DNA of 64,000 nt from Anaerolineales bacterium. GTDB lineage: Bacteria; Chloroflexota; Anaerolineae; Anaerolineales; Villigracilaceae. Shown piece after piece: positions 44,012 through 54,200 of the stretch. A model generated the notes under the pieces. The model was given only the letters and a program-made list of their open reading frames with translations. It was not told where the DNA came from and did no database searches. The number at the start of each line of letters is the position of its first letter. Position 1 is the stretch's first letter. The translations under genes were made by a program, and so were the position numbers. The stretch covers positions 108,033-172,032 of the forward strand of contig JAUQXA010000070.1 in NCBI GenBank assembly GCA_030834895.1, in the 5' to 3' direction.

Positions 44012-46972
44012 ATGACCGGTATTTTTATTTCGTACTCCAGAAAAGATTCCGCGGTTGCCCGAAAATTGATGCAGGAGTTCAAGACCATTAATCTGGACGT
44101 ATGGGTGGACTGGGAGGATATCCCGCCGGCGGTAGGCTGGCTGGATGAGGTTCTACAAGGAATTGAACGGGCTGATGCTTTTGTCTTTCTCGTCAGTCCT
44201 GATTCCGCCATTTCCGAAGTATGCAAGGTGGAAGTGGAACACGCTCGAAAGAATCACAAACGTATCGTCCCGATTCTGGTACGCGATGTGGACGCCAAAA
44301 GCGTAGTGTCAACCATTCGGGATTTGAATTGGATCTACCTACGAGAACAGGATGATTTTAAAACCGGGCTGGAAAAAGTGACAGTTGCCATTACGATTGA
44401 CATCGAATGGGTACAGGAGCATCGCAGATTACAGGTTCGGGCGCTGGACTGGGATCGTAAAAAAGATCCCAGCCTGTTACTGCGCGGCGGTGATTTACGG
44501 CGCGCCCGCCAGATGATTGCGTCTGCTGAGAAGAACGACCCCAAACCATCCGATCTTCAGAAAATGTTCATCGAATATAGCCGAAGGGACGAGAACCGCA
44601 AGACAACCTTGTGGATCTCTGCTGCATTAGCCATTATGGTCATGGCTATTCTATCGGTGTTGGCAGTGAGTCAATGGCGTCTGGCAACTGCAAATGAGAA
44701 GCTCGCCCAGGAGCAAAGGTTTCTTGCCGAGAAAAATGCGGAATTGGCAAATCGGAACGCGGATCTTGCGAATGAAAACGCCAAGCTCGCTTTGGATGCC
44801 CAGATGAAGGCGGAACAGAGCGAGGTTGTGGCTCGCGCCCAGCGCAGTGCCGCCCGCGCGCAAATTTATCAATCCAGGACCGGCGGCCTGTTCACAAGCA
44901 CCCTGCTTGCCATTGACTCGTGGCGGTTGAAACAGTCCTATGAAGCGGAGGAAATTCTGCGGAAGAATATCAGCCTGCTGCCGCTTCCAGTTGACCAACT
45001 AACACAGGGCGGCCTGATCAATGCCCTGGAATTCAACCCGGATGGAAATGTTTTCATCTCGGCAAGCGCGGATCATACGGCCTGTGCTTGGCAGGTTCAG
45101 GATGGAAAACAACAGTTTTGTATCGAAAGCCCCGGTGCGGTAAAAGACGCGACATTCACTCCGGCTGGCGACCTCATCGTTACTGGCGACGAGTCAGGCG
45201 AAGTATTGATTGTTGATGCGTTGACCGGCGAGATTCAAGACCGCTTCAATTACCAGGTCGCGATTCGGGATGTGAATATCAGCCCGGACGGCAAATCGCT
45301 TGCAATTGCCCGCGATGACGGAAGAATCACCATCATCAACCTGAAAACGCGCGAACTTGGTTTTGAACTGTACACATATGGCAGCCTGAATGTGACGGCT
45401 TTCAGTCCGGATGGGGAGTGGATCGCGGCTGGTTCCGCCACCGGCTCGATCACGCTCTGGAATTTGGGCGATGGCAGAATTGTGACTGGTCCTGCGCATC
45501 GGGGTCAGGTTTTCGACATTGCCTTCAGCCCCGATGGGAGAAAATTCGTTTCCGGCGGCAGCGACAGTGTTGCCTTTCTTGCATTGACAACGACAGGCCA
45601 AACATTGTTCAAAGTCACGAATGAGAACTGGGTGGAGGACGTTACCTTTAGCCCGGATGGTTCGTGGTTCGTCACAGCGTCTGACGATTTTCGCGTGAGG
45701 GTCTGGGATACGAACACGGGACAGGAAAAACTTCGTTTGTTGCAGGATAGTATCGTAGTCGATGCAAAAGTCAGCCCGAATGGTCGGTGGATTGCCGCCA
45801 CTGGCAAGGATCAAACCATTCGCGTTTGGAATGCTGTAACAGGAACGGAAATGCTCCAGGTGCCGCTTGGAAGCGCCGGCAATGTGCTTGCCTTCAGCCC
45901 GGATGGAAACTATCTCGTTTCTGGTGATCAAAAGGGCGGCGTTGGCATCTGGGGTCTTTCTGTGCTTCCGCCTTCGATTGGGACACTCCAATTCAGCGGT
46001 TTTCTTGAGAATATGCAAATAAGCCCATCAGGGGATTGGCTGGCAGCTTCCAGCGAAGGTCGCGTCTGGCTGCTGAGCCTTGGACGTTTGTCCACCTTCA
46101 ATGGGATTCTTCAAACCAACCCTGCCCTAACTTTTGATACCGACGTGAAGAAACTTGTCATCAGCCCGGATTCGAAGTGGATGGGATTATCCACTGGCGC
46201 CGGGGAAATATACCTGGTTGACATTGCCACCCGCTCGAAGAGACTGGTCGCCAGGGATGGCTTTGGAAAAAATATCCTGTTTTCTTCCGATGGACAATTG
46301 CTGATCGCTGTGGATAATGCCTCGAAAGCTCGAACCTGGGAGATGACCACCTTCGCCGAGGGCCCGATATTGTTCGATGGAAGCGCTGAAGTTGCCACTA
46401 TTGCGGTTAGTGCGAATACACTGGCCCTTGGGTTGACAGATAAAATTCTTGTCCTTGATGTTGGCAGTGGCAGTCAAATTGCTGAAATCCGGTCTCCGGG
46501 GAGTCAGCGAATAATGACCTTTAGTCCTGATGGTACTTTGTTCGTTTCAAGTAATTCATCCGGTCAGCTTTCCATCTGGGGGAGCGCCGGAAAAGAGTTT
46601 ACCCTGCTTTATTCCCTGCCGGGTGTGGAGGCTGTCTCTCTGGCGTTCGATCTGAAGAGCCGCCGCCTCTTTGTGGGCACAATGAATGAATTGTTGATCT
46701 ACGATCCTCTGACTGGGCATGAACTTTACCGAATCCGCCACCAGGATGCGGTCAATGGAATATCCTTTTCAGCGGATGGAAACACCCTTGCCACCTCATC
46801 CTTGAAAGCCGTTCAGTTGTGGGATATTCAGAAACTACCCGGCATTACAACGGATGATCTTGTGACAGCCGCCTGCTCGCACCTTACCCAAAATTTCAGT
46901 TCGGCCGAATGGACCGCCTTCTTCGGAGAGGAAACCTATAGGAAACTGTGTGAAAAATTACCCGGTCCGTAA
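44012..46972 (+). CDS. TIR domain - transmembrane - coiled coil - WD40 repeat protein
   Basis: IFISYSRKDSAVARKLMQEF, FVFLVSPDSAISEVCKVEVEHA; hydrophobic TM segment; many FSPDG WD40 blades; start at ATG 44012. Confidence 0.9.
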   Translation: MTGIFISYSRKDSAVARKLMQEFKTINLDVWVDWEDIPPAVGWLDEVLQGIERADAFVFLVSPDSAISEVCKVEVEHARKNHKRIVPILVRDVDAKSVVSTIRDLNWIYLREQDDFKTGLEKVTVAITIDIEWVQEHRRLQVRALDWDRKKDPSLLLRGGDLRRARQMIASAEKNDPKPSDLQKMFIEYSRRDENRKTTLWISAALAIMVMAILSVLAVSQWRLATANEKLAQEQRFLAEKNAELANRNADLANENAKLALDAQMKAEQSEVVARAQRSAARAQIYQSRTGGLFTSTLLAIDSWRLKQSYEAEEILRKNISLLPLPVDQLTQGGLINALEFNPDGNVFISASADHTACAWQVQDGKQQFCIESPGAVKDATFTPAGDLIVTGDESGEVLIVDALTGEIQDRFNYQVAIRDVNISPDGKSLAIARDDGRITIINLKTRELGFELYTYGSLNVTAFSPDGEWIAAGSATGSITLWNLGDGRIVTGPAHRGQVFDIAFSPDGRKFVSGGSDSVAFLALTTTGQTLFKVTNENWVEDVTFSPDGSWFVTASDDFRVRVWDTNTGQEKLRLLQDSIVVDAKVSPNGRWIAATGKDQTIRVWNAVTGTEMLQVPLGSAGNVLAFSPDGNYLVSGDQKGGVGIWGLSVLPPSIGTLQFSGFLENMQISPSGDWLAASSEGRVWLLSLGRLSTFNGILQTNPALTFDTDVKKLVISPDSKWMGLSTGAGEIYLVDIATRSKRLVARDGFGKNILFSSDGQLLIAVDNASKARTWEMTTFAEGPILFDGSAEVATIAVSANTLALGLTDKILVLDVGSGSQIAEIRSPGSQRIMTFSPDGTLFVSSNSSGQLSIWGSAGKEFTLLYSLPGVEAVSLAFDLKSRRLFVGTMNELLIYDPLTGHELYRIRHQDAVNGISFSADGNTLATSSLKAVQLWDIQKLPGITTDDLVTAACSHLTQNFSSAEWTAFFGEETYRKLCEKLPGP

Positions 46973-47247
46973 CGACACCTGTCGAATGCGGCACACCACC
47001 GCATCATTTGGGTCAAAAGGCATGACTGCGATGATTATCATCCACGACGGATTGGCGTAATCTCCAACATGAAATCACGTTAATTCCACCTTGCCGGGCT
47101 TTTACATTCCACTCAGATGATGCAAAACCCCTATTGCCCGGCAGGGTTTTATACTTGGGATATCGAGTGCCGCTCCCAATGCGGGAGGAAAAATATCCAC
47201 ATTCGTCTGGTAGAATGACTCAAATTTCGACGGATAAAGAGGATGGT

Positions 47248-48570
47248 ATGCAAACATCAGCGCAGGTTCGAAACAAGGCGCAATGGGGCTGGTATTGGTT
47301 CGACTTTGGCAACTCAGCCTATGCGGCTGTGGTCTTGTTGGCGGTTTATTCAGCCTACTTTCAGGGGAAGGTGTCCGGCGGGGCGGAAGGTTCGCGGTTG
47401 TGGGGACTTTCGCTTGGGATCGCGATGTTGGTTGTTGCAGTCCTGACTCCCATTTTGGGCACCATTGCAGATCATGCGGCGTCAAAGAAGCGCTTCCTGT
47501 TTATTTTTTCCACCCTTTCCTGGGTTTTCACCGGACTATTGTTTTTTGTCCAGGCAGGCGATGTTTTTATTGGAATGTTATTCTTTATTCTGGCGGAAAT
47601 CGGCTATCGCGGCGGACAGGTCTTCTACAACGCTCTGTTGATGGATGTCGCCAGTCCCGACGAGATGGGGCATGTCTCAGGAAACGGGTGGGCATTTGGT
47701 TCCATCGGCGGAATCGTCTGCCTGTTGCTGATTCTCCCGCCAATCGTCCTGACTAGGAGCAACCCGCTTGTAGTCCGTGGCTCGTTCGTGTTCACCGCTC
47801 TGTTCTTTGCGTTGTCGACCATCCCGCTCTTTTTATGGGTGCGTGAGAGGCGCGAGGGCAAGCCCCTGCCCGCCGGGGAAAATTATCTCTCATTAGCTTT
47901 CCGTCGCATCCGCTCCACGTTCATGGCGGTCAGGCAGTTTCGTGGTTTCATTAAATTCATTGTTGCATTCCTTATCTACAATGACGGCATCCTGATGGCG
48001 CTGAATTTTGCCGCCATCATCGGCGCAGTGTTGTTTGGCATGACCCAGACCCAGTTGATTATCTTCATGATCATCGTGCAGGTGACCAGCGCCATCGGCG
48101 CTTACGTCTTCGGTATTTGGGGCGAGAAATACGGTTTCAAGCAGACCCTCATCGCCGCCATTTTGATGATGACCGCCGCCGTCGTTTGGATGATTTTCAA
48201 CCAGACTCTCATCGGTTACTTCATCATTGGCGCGGTGGCTGGCTTCGCGCTGACGGGCGTCCAGTCCATCAGCCGCACCATGGCCGGTCTGTTTGCCCCG
48301 CCAAGCAAGAGCGCGGAGTTCTTCTCGTTCTTTGCTGTGGCTGGCAAATCCACCTCTTTTATTGGACCAACCCTCTTCGGCGCATTGGCTTTTCGGATGT
48401 CGAACTGGTTCCAAACTCAAGGGTTTGAATCCGCCACCGCCGAGCAGTTTGGTCTTCGTGTCAGTATTGTTTCGATGGCGGTCTTCCTTGTGGTGGGACT
48501 TCTCATCCTGTTGACTTTGAACGAAGCCCGCGCCCGCCAGTCCGCCGTCGAGTACGTTAGCGCGGACTGA
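47248..48570 (+). CDS. MFS transporter, UMF1/Atg22-like
   Basis: WYWFDFGNSAYAAVVLLAVYSAYF; GGVQSISRTMAGLFAP-like segment; start at MQTSAQ. Confidence 0.88.
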   Translation: MQTSAQVRNKAQWGWYWFDFGNSAYAAVVLLAVYSAYFQGKVSGGAEGSRLWGLSLGIAMLVVAVLTPILGTIADHAASKKRFLFIFSTLSWVFTGLLFFVQAGDVFIGMLFFILAEIGYRGGQVFYNALLMDVASPDEMGHVSGNGWAFGSIGGIVCLLLILPPIVLTRSNPLVVRGSFVFTALFFALSTIPLFLWVRERREGKPLPAGENYLSLAFRRIRSTFMAVRQFRGFIKFIVAFLIYNDGILMALNFAAIIGAVLFGMTQTQLIIFMIIVQVTSAIGAYVFGIWGEKYGFKQTLIAAILMMTAAVVWMIFNQTLIGYFIIGAVAGFALTGVQSISRTMAGLFAPPSKSAEFFSFFAVAGKSTSFIGPTLFGALAFRMSNWFQTQGFESATAEQFGLRVSIVSMAVFLVVGLLILLTLNEARARQSAVEYVSAD

Positions 48571-48571
48571 G

Positions 48572-49330
48572 ATGACGACGGCGAGCGAATATACCAATCC
48601 CGGACGCAGGTTGCTGCGGACTTTTTTGCAGGCGTTAACCACGCCGGCTTTCGGAGCATTGACCAACCTGGAAATTACCGGGGGTGAGAATCTGCCCAAG
48701 TCGGGTCCGTTGATTGTGGTGGGCAACCATTTTAGTTTCATCGACCCGGTTTGCCTTGTGCGGCTCTCGCCCTGGCAGATCGAATTCCTCGGCGGTGCGA
48801 ACATGCCTCATGCTCCCCTGTGGGCAAGACTCATCCCGATTTTGTGGGGATATCATCCGCTATATCGTGGGACGGGGGCAGCGGATTCGCTCAAGGCGGC
48901 GGTGCAAATTTTGAATATGGGCGGCGTGTTGGGAATCTTCCCCGAAGCTGGAAACTGGGCGACAGTGCTTCGTCCCCCCCGCCCCGGCGCGGCCTTCATC
49001 GCCGTCCAGAGCGGAGCGCCGATTCTACCCGTCGGCTTGGTGGGATTAAACGATGTCTTCCCTTCGCTCTCCCGTGGACGCCACGCGAAAATCCGATTCA
49101 ATATTGGCAAACCGTTTGGTCCATTTACGGCAACAGGTCATGGACGCGAAAGGCGCAAACAACTGGACGAGATCGGCCATGAGATCATGCGCCACATCGC
49201 CGAGTTGATTCCCCCCGAAAAGCGCGGACATTACTCCGACGACCCCTCCATCCGTGAAGCCGCCAAAGGAACTGAAATCTATCCCTGGGCGGATAAGGTC
49301 GAAGGGGAAGTGGCGGGTGAGGCGAGATAA
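48572..49330 (+). CDS. 1-acyl-sn-glycerol-3-phosphate acyltransferase (PlsC-like)
   Basis: VVGNHFSFIDPVCL (NHx4D-like), GVLGIFPEAGNW. Confidence 0.9.
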   Translation: MTTASEYTNPGRRLLRTFLQALTTPAFGALTNLEITGGENLPKSGPLIVVGNHFSFIDPVCLVRLSPWQIEFLGGANMPHAPLWARLIPILWGYHPLYRGTGAADSLKAAVQILNMGGVLGIFPEAGNWATVLRPPRPGAAFIAVQSGAPILPVGLVGLNDVFPSLSRGRHAKIRFNIGKPFGPFTATGHGRERRKQLDEIGHEIMRHIAELIPPEKRGHYSDDPSIREAAKGTEIYPWADKVEGEVAGEAR

Positions 49331-49600
49331 GCTAAGTTCAACGCAGAGGATCGTTTTTTCTGGCGTAGTGGTTAAGAAGATGGGAACTTTCAATTAGCCA
49401 CGTTATCTGAGGAGATAGGTATTTAAACCGGCGCCCTGCATGGTATTCTTTCTAGATAAAAGCTTCACTCAGTCACCTGAATAAGAGGATACTCATCACT
49501 GGCTTAACGGCAATGCTGTGGCAAAATAAGGAAGTTAAAAAACGAACAGCGTCAGTAGGCTTGCGCCAACCTGTCGCATTACACTTGAAACAAAGTGAGG

Positions 49601-50806
49601 ATGAATCCCATGCCAAAATTTGCCAACCGAATGGCTTATATGCAATCGACAGCGGACGTCATGCGGTATTTGTTTGAATCGATGACCGACCCCGACACCA
49701 TTTCCTTCGGGGGCGGCGCTCCAGCCAGGGAAGCCCTGCCGGTGGAGCTGATTCACGATATTGCGGACGAAGTGCTTACGCGGGACCAGCGTGGAGTCCA
49801 GGCCCTTCAGTATGGCAATCCCATGGGCATTCCCGACCTGCGCCAGGCCGTCATTGACCGACTTCTGGCTCCCAAGGGAATCAAAACCGGGATGGAGAAT
49901 GTCATCATTGTATCGGGTGGTATAGAAAGCATCAATCTGGTCTGTCAGTTGTATCTGGAGCCGGGAGACGTCATCCTGGTGGAATCCCCCACCTTTGTCC
50001 ATGCGATTGAGGTTTTCAAGATGTTCGAGGTCAGGTGTATCGCCTGCGAAACGGACGACCACGGGCTGGTCATTGAGGATGTGGAGTCCAAAGTCAAACA
50101 ATATTCACCCAGGATGATTTACGTCATTCCGACTTTCCAGAATCCATCCGGGCGGACGATGAGTGTGGAACGCCGAAAGGCACTGGCCGAACTGGGCAGT
50201 CAATATGACGTTGTCATTCTGGAAGATGATCCTTATAGCGAGCTGAGATACAGCGGAGACAGGCTGCCACCCGTCAAGTATTTCGACGAAACGGGTAATA
50301 CCGTTTTTATCGATAGCTTCTCCAAGATTTTCTCCCCGGGATCCCGGTTGGGATACGTTTATGCGAACGAAGATGTTATCAGGAAAGTATACGAAGCGAA
50401 GACAGCCACCAATTCTCATACCAATATGGTCACCCAGATCCTTTGCGCGGAATTCTTCAACCGCGGTCTGTTCGAGCCTCATTTGAAACTGATTCGCGAT
50501 ATCCACCGCGAGCGCCGGGATGTGATGATGGATTGCATCAAGACCATGTTGCCGGAAGGTGTCAAGTACGTTTATCCGGATGGGGGGTTATTCACCTGGG
50601 TGGAACTGCCGGAGCAGGTTGATACAGCGGAAATGCTTGCCGATGCCAAGGCACAAAAAGTGGCTTATGTGCCGGGCAGGGAGTTCTTCGTGGAAGGTCA
50701 GCCCATCCGAAACAATGGCATGAGAGTCTGTTTTGGCAGTGTGACTCCGGACAAGATTCGGGTTGGCATGGAGCGTCTTGCCAAAGTCATCCGTTCAAAG
50801 TTGTGA
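49601..50806 (+). CDS. PLP-dependent aminotransferase (2-aminoadipate/MocR-type, class I/II)
   Basis: FGGGAPAREALP, YVIPTFQNPSGRTMSVERR, IDSFSKIFSPGSRLGYV. Confidence 0.93.
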   Translation: MNPMPKFANRMAYMQSTADVMRYLFESMTDPDTISFGGGAPAREALPVELIHDIADEVLTRDQRGVQALQYGNPMGIPDLRQAVIDRLLAPKGIKTGMENVIIVSGGIESINLVCQLYLEPGDVILVESPTFVHAIEVFKMFEVRCIACETDDHGLVIEDVESKVKQYSPRMIYVIPTFQNPSGRTMSVERRKALAELGSQYDVVILEDDPYSELRYSGDRLPPVKYFDETGNTVFIDSFSKIFSPGSRLGYVYANEDVIRKVYEAKTATNSHTNMVTQILCAEFFNRGLFEPHLKLIRDIHRERRDVMMDCIKTMLPEGVKYVYPDGGLFTWVELPEQVDTAEMLADAKAQKVAYVPGREFFVEGQPIRNNGMRVCFGSVTPDKIRVGMERLAKVIRSKL

Positions 50807-50834
50807 AACTCTCCGATGTGAAATCGCCAAATAA

Positions 50835-50867
50835 AAACTTCCGAGGTCATATAGGCTTCGGAAGTTT
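50835..50867 (+). terminator. hairpin terminator downstream of the aminotransferase gene
   Basis: AAACTTCCGA...TCGGAAGTTT. Confidence 0.7.
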
Positions 50868-51243
50868 ACTTTTCTACACTGATGTTCGAATGGGGTTTTC
50901 CAAAAGGTCATCACATTTTTTTCAAAGCAAGCCAATTCAAACGGTTTTACAGGCAATTTGTTAATCCAAATATTCGTTACAGTTCAATCCCAAAACAGGG
51001 CGCGGACTGCTTTACCTTCCAAATTTATGATTTAATGATTTTGTGAGGCCACTCTCCTTTTTACAGCGCAATCAGCGCAGGAGTTTAGTTGAGTAGTGGG
51101 GAAGTAAAGCCTAAAATTTTGCGCCTTCACAAGTGGATATTTATGCTCGGATTAATGAGCGGTCTCCAGATGGACTGTGGAACCCTTGTTTGTCGGTACG
51201 TTTGCCGATGGCTCTGCAAGCGGTTCTCCAGAAGGAGAAAATA

Positions 51244-54200
51244 ATGAATCCCAGACACATAAAATATATAGCACGGGTTATTTCCGTAGTGATGATGCTT
51301 GCTTTGCTGGCAGGATTAACGCCGGATGCAGTGAAGCCGGTCCATGCCGCCCCAGGCGACATCACACGTGTCTCTGTTGACTCAAGCGGCGCGCAGGCAA
51401 ACGCCGGTTCTTCCAGAAGTCAGATCTCCGCTGATGGGCGGTATGTGGCTTTTGTATCCGACGCCACAAATCTTATTCCCGATGATACGAATAACGCGGA
51501 TGATGTCTTTGTAAAGGATCGTCAGACCGGCGCAACGACCCGCGTTTCAGTCACCTCCCAGACCGGGGCGCAGTCAAACGGTGGCTCGGAAACAGTTGCC
51601 ATTTCCAGCGATGGGCGTTATGTGACATTTTATTCAGATGCCAGTAACCTGATCAGTGGGGATACCAACGGGGTTGGCGATATCTTCGTGCATGACCGTC
51701 AGACAGGTCTGACAATACGCGCATCCGTGGATTCGAGTGGAACAGAAGCAAACGACGAAAGTTCCAATTACTATCTTGCAATCTCTGGCGACGGGCGCTA
51801 TGTCGCCTTCCCTTCCAAGGCTACCAACCTGGTCAGCGGGGATACGAACGGTGTGAACGATATCTTCGTGCACGACTGTCAGACCGGCCAAACCCGGCGT
51901 ATCTCGGTTGCTTCAGATGGGACCGAAGCAAATGGAAGCTCTTTTGCCGTGAACATATCTGATGACGGGCACTACGTGACATTTTCCTCCAGTGCCACGA
52001 ATCTGGTAGCTGGGGATACGAACGGTACAAGAGACGTTTTCGTGTACGACCTCCAAATCGGGGGAACGACCCTCGTCTCGGTCAACACGGACGGAGAGCA
52101 GGCGGACGGTGGTAGTAACGAGCCGGATATCTCAGGGGATGGGCGCTACGTTGTATTTGTATCGAGTTCAAATAATCTTTCCCCCGAAGGTGATTACTAT
52201 GGCGGGGAAATGGTATACGTGCGTGACCGCCAAACCGGACAGACCACGCTCGCCTCGGTGCATTCAGATGGGTTTATCCTGGTACCAGGTATGGTAGACC
52301 GGCCAACCATCTCCAGAGATGGGCGATACGTAGCGTTCTCTTTCTACGATAAAGGTGACAATAATGGGATCCTGCATGTTTGGGTTCGGGACCTCCAGAC
52401 GGGCACATCCGTTATGGCAGAAAGCAGCAACGGATCGGGTCATTCATCGCTCTCTGCTGACGGAAAATTTGTTGCCTTCTCATCAAGCTCCTCGATGGTC
52501 AGTGACGACACGAATGGAGTCAGCGACGTCTTCGTTCGTGAGGTCGCGTATGGACCTGATCGCAACCCTGTCGTTGTTTCGATCACTCCTAAATGTGGGA
52601 AGATTCATAATTTCTGTCCTCACCCGACCCCTTCCAGTGTTTCGTTCATTGTGATTTTCTCAGAGCAGGTTACCGGCGTTGGCATGGACGATTTTTCCCT
52701 GGATATGCTCGATGGTATAACCGGTGCTTCCATAACAGGGGTAAGCGGGTACGGCCTTCAATATTATGTCACGGTTAACACCGGCACAGGCGATGGCAAG
52801 CTGCGTCTGAATATCGTTGATAATGATAGCATTCAGGACACGACCTTCAATCCACTGGGCGGCGCTGGAACGGGCAACGGGGATTTCGCCGGTCATTCGT
52901 ATTGGATCGAAAAAAATCCTCCTGTAGTTATGAGCATTGTCCGCGTGGATCCCAGCCCCACCGCCGCCGCAGAGGTACGCTTCACGGTGACCTTCTCTGA
53001 AGTGGTCTATCCGGTTGAACTAAGCGACTTTGTGCTGTCAACTACCGGTAGTATATCCGGCGCGGCTGTTACAGACGTTTCTCCCTGGGAGGACGGGCAG
53101 CAACACAAAGTCAGATCAATATACATCGTCACGGTGAACACAGGTTCCGGTGATGGCACCCTGCGCCTGGACCTGGTCGACGATGACAGCATCCGCGACG
53201 GGATAGACAATCCTCTGGGCGGCGCAGGCGCAGGCAATGGGGACTTCATTACGGGCGAGACTTACACCATCAATAAAAGCATGCCGCCGAGCCCACCAAT
53301 CGTTATCGGTATCCTGCGCGCTGAAGCCAACCCCACAGGTGCGGCAAACGTCAACTTCAATGTGACATTCTCGGAAGCTGTCAGTGGCGTGGACTCTGGT
53401 GATTTTTCCCTGGCAACCACTGGCAATATCAGCGGTGCCCTTGTAACGAATATAAGCGGTTCCGAAAACACCTACACGGTCACAGTTGATACTGGCAGCG
53501 GCAATGGTGACCTGCGCCTGGATGTGGTCGATGATGACAGCATCGTGAACACCTCAGGATCTTCTCTGGGCGGACTAGGCGCTGAGAATGGAAATTTCAC
53601 AACGGGCGAAGTATATACGATCAATAAGGATCCCATTCCAGGCGATACTCTTGCACTTATCTCAATCAGTTCAACTGGAATACAGGCAAATAACATTTCC
53701 TTCGGCGACTCCATCTCTAACGATGGGCGTTTCGTAGTTTTCTCGTCTGCTGCCAACAATCTGGTGACCGGCGACACGAATGGCGATGATATCTTCGTGC
53801 ATGATCGCCAGACCGGTGAGACGATGCTCGTTTCAGTCGCAACGGGGGGAGAGCATGCGAATTATCCATCCAGTAATCCCAAAATTTCCGGCGACGGACG
53901 TTATGTCGTATTTGAATCCCAAGCCAGTAACCTAATCCCTAACGACAGCAATCATCATGCATCGGATATATTTGTGCATGATCGCCAGACCGGTGAGACG
54001 AGTATTATCTCAGTCGCTACTGGGGGGGAACAGGCGAATGACCAGTCTTATAATAGCTCCATCACCGCCGATGGGCGTTTTGTTACTTTTGAATCAAGTG
54101 CCACAAACCTGGTCAGCGATGATACGAATGGTAAGTCAGATGTCTTCCTGCACGATCGCCAGACTGGCGAAACGATTCGTATCTCGGTCAGTTCGAGCGG

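Noticed and set aside
45194-46018. 274-aa minus-strand ORF inside the TIR-WD40 gene
   Set aside because: Antisense to regular WD40 repeats; repetitive shadow translation.
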